From a virus: a stretch of 39,046 nucleotides of DNA. This document shows, piece after piece, positions 29,837 through 37,969 of this stretch; within the stretch, counting starts at the first letter, position 1; each line of letters starts with the position of its first letter. The DNA is taken from the IMG/VR virus record IMGVR_UViG_3300010885_011300, positions 1 through 39,046 of that record; one strand, given 5' to 3'. The notes under the pieces were generated by a model. That model worked only from the letters and a program-made list of their open reading frames with translations. It was not told the origin of the DNA and did not search any database. Made by a program: the position numbers and the translations under genes.

Positions 29837-31714
29837 TTACGCTTCGTATCCTTGATCGTCATTCACTATTCCTTGTTGCAGCGACGGTCCAGCGTCTGCT
29901 ACTAAGAATCCTGGCTCTTCTAGATTATATGGTTCGTAGCTGTATCCGCCGACGCCATTTTCTCCGGGCTTGACTGCCAAGGTAGGTGGTGCTTCTAATC
30001 CGCCAAATTCATCAGTCTGCCCCACTGCGGCTACTATAGACTCTGGTGGTATTGCAGGTCGAGGTTTAGCTATGGCAATAGAAGTAATAGAAGATTGCAA
30101 CCAATTACCTGCTGTTTGTGCATAACCGTTTATAGCGTTAGATACCACTTTCTCGTATGGGCGAAGGAGATTCACAGCCGCAACAGTGGCAGCATTCTTA
30201 ACTGCATCGATTCCGGCCTGTAATGGAGTTGAAGAATTAACAACACCGGATATTGCGTTGGAGTCAAATAATCTATTTGTGCCGGTGGCTCCATTAGCCA
30301 CAGTATTGATCAGTTTTGTTGCGGCTGTAGGATCAGTGTCTCTTCCAATATCCACTGGTGCATCACCATACCCTCTGGCTGCAAGGGTGCCTGCGGCTTC
30401 TGCTGAATTAGATAAGTTACTGATTTCGGTATTAGTAACGACATCATTGCTGCCCACTTCCAATAGCACTCCGTGAAGTTCTTGAGAAAATTTTCCTTTA
30501 TTGAATCTACTGCGACATTTGGTTGCCACATATGTCACAGATTCTGTTGCTAATCCTGCTTTACCTTGTTGTCGATTGCTGCCAAAGTTATTCTTTCCTA
30601 CATCCATAAGGCCAGTTTCGAGATCGTAATCTGTGGGACGATTCCACGCAAACGTAAAGTATGGAGCACTGACCAAGGTGTTTATAGTGCCATCATTGAG
30701 GAAAGGCTTGAAATTGAATGCTCCGGGTGCCAGCGGTTGCTCAGAAGGAATCCATGCAGGATCTCCGAGAATATTCAGAGTGATTTTAGCATAGTCGGTC
30801 GTATACAGATAATCAGCTGCATTGGCTCCTGGTTCAAAAGTTTTGTTCTTCCCACCCGGACGAGCCTGATTGCTGGCTTCCATAGGTTGACGTTTGAACT
30901 GATAGAGATTGCTGTTATATTGATTTGACAGGCTCTGTGCTGTGCCGGTTATGGCCTGGGTCCACATATTGTTAAAAGTTTGAGTATAATTCTCTATCTG
31001 TGTATTTTGCCCAGTGAACCAGTAATTGTAAATTTTATGTGCGCCCCTGAAATTGTCTTGACTGAAATATTCACTGGCCACCGGAGTTTGATATGGAGAC
31101 ACAGTATAAATTATTCGGTATGCCCAATCCTTACGGAAAGTATCATACTTGATTGGCACAGAACTTACTACTACATTGAACCATCCAAACTTTTTATTTT
31201 GTGCATTTGGATTTGGTTTCCATACTTCATCAGTTTCGTCATAGATGACGTTTTGTTGTTCAGCAATATAAGTGCTGCTACGCATGACCTGGTCAATAAA
31301 CTGCACGATCTGTTGACCAGCTGTGGCTCCTCTTGTTCTCACACCTGGAACAAAATTTTGTTTGTCAGGATTCAATCGATTATTAGGATTGTTAGAAGTT
31401 GACGACCCCGACAATGATTTGTCTTTGGATCCTATAACTGCCATCTTAGCACCGCCTAACCCTGCTACAAAGTTAATCTCATACACATCTGGCACATATC
31501 CCGGAGTGTTCTGTTGGACTTTGGCATAATGAAGATTGAGAGCTGCACACAATCCTGTTCCTACATTTGTTACACCTTTAGAAGCAGAGTCGGCTTTTGC
31601 CGGAGCATTATTATTATTTTTTTGAGCAGCCAGTGCTGCTGCTGCCGCAGCCGAAGCTGCACGAGCTACCACAGTCGGATTAGTTGTTGCTCCAAAACCA
31701 CCATTAGTTGCCAT
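29837..31714 (-). CDS. Putative baseplate hub protein (second of two)
   Basis: A 625-residue protein. The first ~50 residues are Ala/Asn-rich low-complexity sequence. The conserved middle contains YEINFVAGLGGAKMAVIG, FGWFNVVVSSVPIKYD, WAYRIIYTVSPYQTP and NYWFTGQNTQIENYTQTFN. Toward the end of the folded part, KCRSRFNKGKFSQELHGVLLE resembles the strand pair that closes gp27-type hub domains. About 150 C-terminal residues are again low-complexity. Its place immediately before the gp5-like spike matches the gp27-gp5 pairing in T4. Its ATG overlaps the upstream TAA (TATAATG). Assignment as the hub that seats the spike is an inference from position and this motif. Confidence 0.65.
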   Translation of the reverse strand: MATNGGFGATTNPTVVARAASAAAAAALAAQKNNNNAPAKADSASKGVTNVGTGLCAALNLHYAKVQQNTPGYVPDVYEINFVAGLGGAKMAVIGSKDKSLSGSSTSNNPNNRLNPDKQNFVPGVRTRGATAGQQIVQFIDQVMRSSTYIAEQQNVIYDETDEVWKPNPNAQNKKFGWFNVVVSSVPIKYDTFRKDWAYRIIYTVSPYQTPVASEYFSQDNFRGAHKIYNYWFTGQNTQIENYTQTFNNMWTQAITGTAQSLSNQYNSNLYQFKRQPMEASNQARPGGKNKTFEPGANAADYLYTTDYAKITLNILGDPAWIPSEQPLAPGAFNFKPFLNDGTINTLVSAPYFTFAWNRPTDYDLETGLMDVGKNNFGSNRQQGKAGLATESVTYVATKCRSRFNKGKFSQELHGVLLEVGSNDVVTNTEISNLSNSAEAAGTLAARGYGDAPVDIGRDTDPTAATKLINTVANGATGTNRLFDSNAISGVVNSSTPLQAGIDAVKNAATVAAVNLLRPYEKVVSNAINGYAQTAGNWLQSSITSIAIAKPRPAIPPESIVAAVGQTDEFGGLEAPPTLAVKPGENGVGGYSYEPYNLEEPGFLVADAGPSLQQGIVNDDQGYEA

Positions 31715-33147
31715 TATACGCTCCAGGTTCCATCGCCGCCGGCACGGCCTTCATCTAACACAGCCACAGTTTGTTGCTGCACCCCTCCCACTAACATTTC
31801 ATTCACTGTTGCTCCTTGGAATTGAAAATTATTTGGAATACTAGCACGGTCGGTGCTGAGACCAGTTGCTTGCCCTGGACTTATTGCCTTGACTGTGTAT
31901 TCAACTAACTTGTTTGCCACTTTGAAATCAATTGAGCTAATCAGAAACGGGATTACTTTTTCAACCACTGCGTAGTTGTCAGCAGACCCAGCAACTTTTC
32001 CAGTCACCGGCAACATGAGATTTCCATTGGCATCATATCCATAAAATCTTATTACCATGCAAAAGTGGGCTGCTGCATAATTCACTTCTTCTGAACTTGT
32101 TATACCTTCTGCTTGATATAAATCTGTGATCGCACTATAGAGATTTGGCAACAAAGTAATACCATTTGGTTCAGTCACAGTAAAACCAATTTCACTCAAT
32201 GCCGATGCACCACGAGACCCTGGAGTTCCCGAATAAAGGATATCTACAAAAAAATCATCAAGGTAGTAATCAAGATAGAAGTTAGGATTGCGACCCACTC
32301 CTACTGTTCCTGATTGTGTAGGAGATGCATTTTGCACAGGTGCACCACCACTCTGAGCCAAGAGATAACGACCCGATGTGCCACGATTTTTTGCTGACAA
32401 GATATCCGTATAACTGGTGGGACTCAGTAGATACCAGCTGAGATTATATGTGTAACTGGGATATTGATCTAAGACATTTTCTTCGGCAACAATGTTGTTT
32501 GACCCATAGAGATTGTCTAAGAGATTTTGTGTAAAGGTAGATGGTTTTTGTGAACCGTCTTCGTTGGTTGATCCAATACCGCTGCCGCCGCCACTGTTAC
32601 TGGCATAGATTCCTGCTTCTTGGCTTTGTGCCGAAACTACTGATTGGGCAGGAACAGATTTGAGTGGTCCTGACTGTGCCGGGGATGGAATGGACTGTGT
32701 TACACTTAATTTACGAACCTCGGCATTGGTGCCGGTATCTACTGCTCCATTTTCTGTGGTAGCAGTTTTTGTAGCATTGGTATCAGAAACAGTGCCTCGG
32801 TCAACGATTCTACCATCTGCTGCTGTTACTTTTTGGGTAGGTGGTGCAGGTGATTGTGGATTGGCATTATCATCTCGAGCTACCTGACCCTGTGATACAA
32901 TGTCGGCGGCGCTGCTGGTATTGCGCCGGTCATTGAGATTTAATTGATTCAACGCTGCAATCAATCTGCTTTGCTGAGTTTGCAATGCTGCCAATTCAGC
33001 TCGGAGAGTAGCCAGTCTTGTTTCTTTCTCAGCAGCCGAAAATAAACTTGAATTTTGCGTAGACCTGATTTGACTTACGACCAGTGCGATCTGCTCGTTA
33101 ACATCTGCAAGATCCAGCTCTAGTCCTTGTCTTTCAGTTAATGCCAT
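31714..33147 (-). CDS. Putative baseplate hub protein (first of two)
   Basis: A 477-residue protein. Residues 1-75 form a likely coiled coil (leucine-rich heptads such as LATLRAELAALQTQQSRLIA). A disordered Ser/Gln/Ala-rich linker runs to about residue 210. The folded part begins YPSYTYNLSWYLLSP, a pattern I recall from hub-type proteins of aquatic phages, and continues with FYLDYYLDDFFVDILY, IGFTVTEPNGITLLPNLY and AAAHFCMVIRFYGYD. It lies between the gp53-like gene and the second hub-like protein. The coiled coil might bind a partner inside the baseplate. The exact T4 counterpart is unclear. Confidence 0.6.
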   Translation of the reverse strand: MALTERQGLELDLADVNEQIALVVSQIRSTQNSSLFSAAEKETRLATLRAELAALQTQQSRLIAALNQLNLNDRRNTSSAADIVSQGQVARDDNANPQSPAPPTQKVTAADGRIVDRGTVSDTNATKTATTENGAVDTGTNAEVRKLSVTQSIPSPAQSGPLKSVPAQSVVSAQSQEAGIYASNSGGGSGIGSTNEDGSQKPSTFTQNLLDNLYGSNNIVAEENVLDQYPSYTYNLSWYLLSPTSYTDILSAKNRGTSGRYLLAQSGGAPVQNASPTQSGTVGVGRNPNFYLDYYLDDFFVDILYSGTPGSRGASALSEIGFTVTEPNGITLLPNLYSAITDLYQAEGITSSEEVNYAAAHFCMVIRFYGYDANGNLMLPVTGKVAGSADNYAVVEKVIPFLISSIDFKVANKLVEYTVKAISPGQATGLSTDRASIPNNFQFQGATVNEMLVGGVQQQTVAVLDEGRAGGDGTWSV

Positions 33148-33149
33148 GA

Positions 33150-33449
33150 TTAAAATCCTAACACGCTGCGTAGTGTGCTTATTTTAGGTAGATAAATCTG
33201 CACCCCGGCAGCAAAATCCAAAGGCGGTGCTGCCAATGTATTGGGATTTCTTTGATAGAATACCCACCATAGATTGGCATGCCCATACAAGTCAAAAGCC
33301 AACAGGTCTGGTCTATATTGATATGTTTGTGTGATTATCATCACTTGGTCATCGCTTTGCTTGGGTATAGACCGATTGGTCATCACATCCAAGAAAAACT
33401 GACTGTATCCAGTTGTAAAATAAGCACTGGTGCTATCGTAAACGGCCAT
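33150..33449 (-). CDS. gp53: Baseplate wedge protein, gp53-like (short form)
   Basis: A 99-residue protein. Residues 45-70 (YRPDLLAFDLYGHANLWWVF, then QRNPN) match the LysM-like core of T4 gp53, where the corresponding text has an acidic-Leu-Ala, Tyr-Gly and WVL pattern. The C-terminus (LDFAAGVQIYLPK, 77-89) is the closing strand of that fold. In T4 gp53 bridges neighbouring wedges above gp6 and gp25. T4 gp53 has about 196 residues, so this is a minimal version. It begins with TAATG overlap after the tube-cap-like gene, behind a GGAGGG ribosome-binding site, and is followed two bases later by the first hub-like gene. Confidence 0.75.
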   Translation of the reverse strand: MAVYDSTSAYFTTGYSQFFLDVMTNRSIPKQSDDQVMIITQTYQYRPDLLAFDLYGHANLWWVFYQRNPNTLAAPPLDFAAGVQIYLPKISTLRSVLGF

Positions 33450-35419
33450 TACCAGAACCCTCCTGAAATTAGTTGCCCATTGGCAAATTTCTTCAAACTG
33501 AACTGCTGACTAACTTGACTTCTTGACATAACTGGTAACAATGTTAGACTGATATCTATGCTGGTAGGCACATAAGTGGGATTATATTGTCCTAATGAAG
33601 GCGGTGACGGTAATCCAGTAGGAGATGAATTTGATTGAGCTCCTTTGTTAATGCCTTGTCCAGAAAATAAATCTGCCAGTCTCTTGTAAGCACCCGATAT
33701 AGGATCACCGGGCACGGCCATTGGGCGGTCTCGTCTGGTAAGTAGATCCATACCATTCACATTCACGCTGCGTGCCCTGATATAATCAACATTTTCCGGC
33801 AGATCGTATCCAAATTTACTGACCACGCAAGGATGATTTTGGAATTGGAATTGCCCGAACCCTGTGAGGAATACCAAGGGAGGCGGAGCTCCTCGTTGTG
33901 CATCTTGCCCATAGAACATCTTGGTCACTGAGCGGAAGAAATGTATCACGGCCAATAGGTATTGTGCTTCCATGGTATCTTGTGCTGTGAACTTGGCTGT
34001 AATTCCAATTTCACCTACATTACTGCCTTGATAGAAATAGTTTTTGTAGTTACTATGTGTGAGACTGGTCGGAGTATATTCAGCATTGTAGCTTGTGGAG
34101 ATCTTAGGAGTATATGGAAATATCACTCCACCGCTTTGTTTCAGTGGCCATAAGATACCATTGGTGCCATCTGCTTGAAGTGTAGGATCATTGTATAGAT
34201 AATCCGATCCAGGTGCTAATGTAAGTCGCACACGCCAATCACCGTTGTCGGATATTTTACGTTGTGCGGCTAAAACTTGTTGTCTTTGTGCAAGTAATCT
34301 TCTTGAATATTCTTCAGCGGCATAATCTGAGGCTTGCGCTGCGGCTATGCCTTCGGGAGTTAATGCAGCTGATCTAGCATCAGTTGTAGCGATTCCTGCA
34401 GCCTCAGCATTTTGTCCATCTGCGGTAGTAGAACTTACTACACCAGCTGCAAAAGATTGCACACCTCGGGCTGTGTCGGAATACAGTTGGTTGCCGTAAT
34501 TCCTTATGTTGGTTGCTGCTGTATCTATAAGTCCTGCAGCAGTTATTTCACCGCCGCCGCCGCCACCTAATGCAGCAACTTGGCCCGGACTAAGGTTTGC
34601 AGTATCTCCGCCGCCGCCGGTTAGATCAACGGCGCCCGAGACTGGTGTAGCACCAAAAGCAGACGCTGTGCTATTGGCTGCTCTGTCGACCACATTGTTA
34701 GCTACTGCGGCAAGAGGCCCGGGCAATGCTTTGGCCACGGTTGATTTTACAACACCAGTTACTGCACCAACTGCTTGTCCTATCGCTTGTTGTTTTGCCT
34801 GGGCTACGAGTTTAGGTAGTTCGGCCTGGATTTGTGTGCCAAGACCGCTCACCGCGTTGGCTCCTGCGGCCTTGATCTGGTCCGCAAACAATGCAGTTTT
34901 TCCTGTGATCTGATCTACAAAGCCAGGTTCAGAAACCGGAAGTCCAAATTCATTAAACCTATCTAGACGTGCAGTCTCGGCAGCCGTGGCGTTGATATCA
35001 ACTGAAGCTGCGGCATCAGTTGCATTAAATACTTCTCGAGTATCGTAGTCGTATGCAAACCCGCCATCAACGGCGACTGCATCACCAATGCCCCTACCGC
35101 CTTCAAATGTGCCACCATTGTATAGGTCAGAATCGACCCCGCCACCACCGTCGAACAAGCCAGCTTGAGTATCTGATCCAAAAAATGTTTGATCATAATC
35201 GACGTTATACCAACCTTCTACACCAAGTTCGCCGCCTGCGCCGGGTATGGCAGATCCTAAAAATCCATCCGGGCCTTGTGCAAAATCAAAAGCATTAGCG
35301 TCTGTAATACCGGCTTCAAACGCCGCAGATGCTGAATCAAGTCCTGTGAGTTCGGCTGCATTGAATGAGGTTGCAGCATCACCAATATCAAATGAGTCGG
35401 TTATAAAATCAAATGGCAT
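33449..35419 (-). CDS. Baseplate tail-tube cap/initiator-like protein (gp48/gp54 type) with long N-terminal extension
   Basis: A 656-residue protein in two parts. The first ~385 residues are Ala/Gly/Asp-rich low-complexity sequence with no motif I recognise. The remainder is well folded: DWRVRLTLAPGSDYLY, GVIFPYTPKIS, LTHSNYKNYFYQGSNVGEI, AQYLLAVIHFFRSVTKMFYG and FQFQNHPCVVSKFGYDLP. I associate this C-terminal block with the baseplate tube-cap/initiator proteins (gp48/gp54 class) of marine T4-like phages; it cannot be assigned to one of the two. T4 gp48 and gp54 are about 320-365 residues, so the extension roughly doubles the size. It follows the cupin gene with an 11-base overlap and an excellent GGAGGT site before ATG 35419. 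Confidence 0.65.
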   Translation of the reverse strand: MPFDFITDSFDIGDAATSFNAAELTGLDSASAAFEAGITDANAFDFAQGPDGFLGSAIPGAGGELGVEGWYNVDYDQTFFGSDTQAGLFDGGGGVDSDLYNGGTFEGGRGIGDAVAVDGGFAYDYDTREVFNATDAAASVDINATAAETARLDRFNEFGLPVSEPGFVDQITGKTALFADQIKAAGANAVSGLGTQIQAELPKLVAQAKQQAIGQAVGAVTGVVKSTVAKALPGPLAAVANNVVDRAANSTASAFGATPVSGAVDLTGGGGDTANLSPGQVAALGGGGGGEITAAGLIDTAATNIRNYGNQLYSDTARGVQSFAAGVVSSTTADGQNAEAAGIATTDARSAALTPEGIAAAQASDYAAEEYSRRLLAQRQQVLAAQRKISDNGDWRVRLTLAPGSDYLYNDPTLQADGTNGILWPLKQSGGVIFPYTPKISTSYNAEYTPTSLTHSNYKNYFYQGSNVGEIGITAKFTAQDTMEAQYLLAVIHFFRSVTKMFYGQDAQRGAPPPLVFLTGFGQFQFQNHPCVVSKFGYDLPENVDYIRARSVNVNGMDLLTRRDRPMAVPGDPISGAYKRLADLFSGQGINKGAQSNSSPTGLPSPPSLGQYNPTYVPTSIDISLTLLPVMSRSQVSQQFSLKKFANGQLISGGFW

Positions 35420-35753
35420 GTTCTACCTCCGTCTGACGGATTGATTCTGGAATCTCTAATCCAGTGCCACGTAGATTGTGTAAACAACACAGCACTACAT
35501 CGTCTGTGAGAGCCATGAATTTGTGCCTGCTGCCTGCAGGAATCGTGATGATTGCAGGAGCATGAAATTCTGTCGGTTCTGTATCATCTTGCCAAACACG
35601 CACACTTCCACTGGATACTAACGTGATGTGATCATGAACATGAACATGTTGACCAATCACGGTGTGGGATTTTTTAACCGAGTAGGCACGAACCCAGATG
35701 TCGTCCACCTCGGCAAACTCAATATAGTCTAATTTTAATTTTGTAGAGTCCAT
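35409..35753 (-). CDS. Small cupin-fold protein
   Basis: A 114-residue protein that fits a single cupin barrel. The first cupin motif is G34-x-H36-V-H38-V-H40-D-H42 ... G49; the second is P72-A-G74-S-R-H77-x-F. The His residues could bind a metal, as in cupin dioxygenases and isomerases, although the usual Glu of motif 1 is not evident. It is the first gene of the long late operon, directly facing gp55 across the divergent promoter region. Small cupins of this kind occur in aquatic phages, but no substrate is known. GGGTAAATAAAC lies just before the ATG. The family call is good; the function is unknown. Confidence 0.8.
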   Translation of the reverse strand: MDSTKLKLDYIEFAEVDDIWVRAYSVKKSHTVIGQHVHVHDHITLVSSGSVRVWQDDTEPTEFHAPAIITIPAGSRHKFMALTDDVVLCCLHNLRGTGLEIPESIRQTEVEHAI

Positions 35754-35755
35754 GC

Positions 35756-35792
35756 GTTTATTTACCCAAAAAATAATCTGCCCAGTTTATAA
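35756..35792 (-). promoter_or_regulatory. Late-promoter-like boxes before the structural operon
   Basis: On the minus strand TTATAAACT (35792-35784) lies about 30 bases before ATG 35753 and resembles the T4 late box TATAAATA. GGGTAAATAAAC (35767-35756) lies only two bases before the ATG, too close for a normal leader, and may instead serve translation. Either could launch the structural operon. Confidence 0.4.
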
Positions 35793-35795
35793 CCA

Positions 35796-35829
35796 TTGAC
35801 AAACCCTCAAAATGTGTTATAATAAATAC
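35796..35829 (+). promoter_or_regulatory. Near-perfect sigma70 promoter of gp55, overlapped by a late-like box
   Basis: TTGACA (35796-35801) and TATAAT (35818-35823) are both perfect and are separated by 16 bases; TG at 35815-35816 adds an extended -10. The -10 runs into AATAAATAC (35821-35829), so TATAATAAATAC also resembles a T4-type late box. The predicted start near 35830 leaves a short leader with AAGGA (35836-35840) before ATG 35850. Confidence 0.85.
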
Positions 35830-35849
35830 TACTTTAAGGATCCGCCCTG

Positions 35850-36749
35850 ATGGCCACCATCGCAAGAGCAACACCAAAAACCAATTATCTCAACAACAGA
35901 GATATTCTCAAAGAAATACACCTCAGCAAGAAAAACTATTGTGCCTACATCAATCCTGATCTAGACCACCAATACGACATCATCTTGCCCAGTGTGAGCA
36001 AGATCAATCAAAAAACCACAGCAGAGGCACGCCGTAACCGTGCAGATCGCATCAAACGTGAAACTGGTGAGATTGTAGATCCCAAGAAAATACCCAATAC
36101 AGACGTAGTTTTCCGTGTGATGACCTGGGAACACATACCCATGGCACCTAAAAAGATCACCAAGGCCGCTGCCAAAAAGCGCAAATTGGAAGAACTATTA
36201 GAACTAGAAGATGCCGTAGAAGATGATCCATTAGCAGGATTGGTAGACGAAGTAATCTTGGATCCCACACACATGCGAGTGAACTTTCCTCCGTTCTTTC
36301 ACTATCGTGTGGATGACAAAAAAGAACCCGTGCTAGTTGGCAAGAGCCATTGGCGGGGTGATTTAGAAACCGGAGAGTTCTCCAAGGATCACGGAGAGAT
36401 GACCCGCACCTTGGCAAAAATGTTTATGAAACTTTGTGAACGCTATGCCACAAGATCAAACTGGCGCGGATACACTTACAACGAAGAGATGCGCGGGCAG
36501 GCCCTGCTACAGTTGAGTCAGATTGGATTGCAGTTTGATGAATCCAAATCACAGAATCCATTTGCTTATTACACCGCTGCTATCACCAATAGTTTTACTC
36601 GTATCTTGAACATCGAGAAAAAGATGCAGAACATCCGTGATGATATCTTGGAGATGAACGGACTTAATCCATCATGGACTAGACAGAATTCCGGCAAACA
36701 CAGCATGGAAGCTATGAGTGGCCCGGTGGTAAGCACACTAGACGAATGA
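35850..36749 (+). CDS. gp55: Late-transcription sigma factor, gp55-like
   Basis: A 299-residue protein, longer than the 185 of T4 gp55. The segment DESKSQNPFAYYTAAITNSFTR (about residues 230-251) is the recognisable gp55 core, a region-2-like helix pair that in T4 contacts the late -10 box on the host RNA polymerase. The N-terminus (NYLNNRDILKEIHLSKKNYCAYI) and the GLNPSWTRQ tail motif also fit my memory of gp55 from marine T4-like phages. A charged Lys/Glu-rich stretch near residues 98-125 is probably flexible. It has its own host-type promoter and AAGGA site, so it should be made before the late genes. Its TGA overlaps the next ATG (ATGA at 36746-36749). Confidence 0.92.
   Translation: MATIARATPKTNYLNNRDILKEIHLSKKNYCAYINPDLDHQYDIILPSVSKINQKTTAEARRNRADRIKRETGEIVDPKKIPNTDVVFRVMTWEHIPMAPKKITKAAAKKRKLEELLELEDAVEDDPLAGLVDEVILDPTHMRVNFPPFFHYRVDDKKEPVLVGKSHWRGDLETGEFSKDHGEMTRTLAKMFMKLCERYATRSNWRGYTYNEEMRGQALLQLSQIGLQFDESKSQNPFAYYTAAITNSFTRILNIEKKMQNIRDDILEMNGLNPSWTRQNSGKHSMEAMSGPVVSTLDE
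36721..36749 (+). repeat. Direct repeat A, copy 1: gp55 3' end
   Basis: Twenty-nine bases encoding the last gp55 codons (..PVVSTLDE-stop) recur at 37941-37969 with three mismatches, inside the scar between the two cargo genes. Confidence 0.85.
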
Positions 36750-37903
36750 CTGCAACACAAAAAGTATATTGCACAGCACCTTGGACTGGTCTGACTGTTC
36801 GAGAAGATGGTCATGTTCGGACTTGTTGTGCCGGTAAGATATCTTTAGGTAATTTAAATCAAATCAGTATGGATGATGTGATCAAGTCTGATTCACTTAA
36901 ACAAATACAACAACGAATGCTCAGTGGGGAACCAGATTTAAAAAATTGTCAAGACTGTATCAACAATCAATCTCAATCAGGACTTGCTACTCTAAAACAG
37001 CATTACAATCTATTTTACCCTGAAATTATCGTTGATCAATTTGAACTAAAAACTTTAACAGTATTTTGGAACAATGCATGCAACATCGGATGTGTATATT
37101 GTGGACCGACTTTTAGTAGCGTTTGGGAAAATCGCGATGGAATTAAACGTAGTTCAGTGTCCAAAAACTATCAAGATGATTTGTTAAATTGGATCTTAGA
37201 CAGATCTCATCAGCTTAATGAAATTATGTTAGTAGGTGGTGAACCCATGCTGATGAAACAAAACTATAAACTGCTAGAAAGACTATCACCACAATGCAAA
37301 ATCACAGTGATCACTAATTTAAACTACAATTTGCCCAAACTTCCATGTATCTCTGACTTATTAAAAAAATCTAGAGAAAGCATGAGTTGGAATGTGAGTC
37401 TTGAAAATACTGGTGCAAAATTTAATTATGTGCGTAATGGTGCTGACTGGAATCAGATTGAAGAAAATATCAGATATATCAATCAACACTGGAATGACTC
37501 GATATCAGTTAATTTTGTATATGGAATGTTCAGTGCGTTTGACATAGTGGATACTATAAAAACTTTGCACAGGTTAGGAATCAAAAAAATCAATATATTC
37601 CCAATCAATGACAACCAAAGCATGAATGTATTTAACATGCCCGAAATTATCTGTCAGAAAGCCGCAGAACAACTTGAGTTAGCACAACAATGGCATCTTG
37701 AGAATTTGCATCCTGAAGATAGAAACTTTTACCCGATGCAGGGGGTAGATTCATTGCTGGATCAACTTAAACAGTCTACTAAGAAAACAGAAATCACACT
37801 GGACATGTTCCTTGCCCAGGTCAATGCATACGATCGTTACAATCATCAAAAATTCAGAGATCTTTGGCCCAATGTGATCGACCTAGTGGACAAATACCTG
37901 TAA
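36746..37903 (+). CDS. Twitch-type radical SAM protein (cargo gene 1)
   Basis: A 385-residue protein. The cluster motif is C112-x3-C116-x2-C119 (CNIGCVYC), followed by a LVGGEPML strand. Before the core lie C9, the EDGHVRTCCAG segment (C27, C28), LGNLNQISMDDVIKSD and C68-x2-C71. This is the cysteine and 'DG..V..C...LGN' pattern of a SPASM/twitch domain, but N-terminal to the catalytic barrel. It is a relative of the genes at 582-1637 and 1-585. It is inserted between gp55 and gp47, with ATGA overlap to gp55 and a scar after its stop. By eye its sequence is more A+T-rich than gp55. The substrate is unknown. Confidence 0.88.
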   Translation: MTATQKVYCTAPWTGLTVREDGHVRTCCAGKISLGNLNQISMDDVIKSDSLKQIQQRMLSGEPDLKNCQDCINNQSQSGLATLKQHYNLFYPEIIVDQFELKTLTVFWNNACNIGCVYCGPTFSSVWENRDGIKRSSVSKNYQDDLLNWILDRSHQLNEIMLVGGEPMLMKQNYKLLERLSPQCKITVITNLNYNLPKLPCISDLLKKSRESMSWNVSLENTGAKFNYVRNGADWNQIEENIRYINQHWNDSISVNFVYGMFSAFDIVDTIKTLHRLGIKKINIFPINDNQSMNVFNMPEIICQKAAEQLELAQQWHLENLHPEDRNFYPMQGVDSLLDQLKQSTKKTEITLDMFLAQVNAYDRYNHQKFRDLWPNVIDLVDKYL

Positions 37904-37938
37904 AATATATCAATGACTACTCTATTCCGCAAAGCCGC
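37872..37938 (+). repeat. Direct repeat B, copy 1: radical SAM 3' end plus gp47 start
   Basis: Sixty-seven bases cover the last codons of the radical SAM gene (VIDLVDKYL-stop), a 9-base gap and the first nine codons of a gp47-like gene. They recur at 38685-38751 with nine mismatches and no gaps by hand alignment. Confidence 0.85.
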
Positions 37939-37969
37939 TAGTCCGGTCGTAATCACACTAGACGAATGA
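37913..37969 (+). pseudogene. Recombination scar: in-frame chimera of gp47 start and gp55 end
   Basis: An 18-codon frame reads MTTLFRKAA, matching the start of gp47 (MTNLFRKAA at 38726), joined directly to SPVVITLDE-stop, matching the end of gp55 (SGPVVSTLDE at 36717-36749). The frame is kept across the joint near 37939. The TGA overlaps the next ATG exactly as the gp55 TGA overlaps the radical SAM ATG. It looks like a recombination joint between two genomes that carried different cargo between gp55 and gp47. Translation as a peptide is possible, but no clear ribosome-binding site precedes it. Confidence 0.85.
37941..37969 (+). repeat. Direct repeat A, copy 2: gp55 3' end in the scar
   Basis: This copy matches 36721-36749 at 26 of 29 positions. 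It supplies the stop codon of the chimeric scar and the overlapping start of the second cargo gene. Confidence 0.85.

Noticed and set aside
34506-34913. 135-residue plus-strand frame, Pro/Ala-rich
   Set aside because: It is antisense to the Ala/Gly-rich extension of the tube-cap-like gene; such low-complexity coding gives long false frames on the other strand.
36008-36417. Minus-strand frames opposite gp55
   Set aside because: gp55 has a strong promoter, a ribosome site and a recognisable family core; the antisense frames have none.
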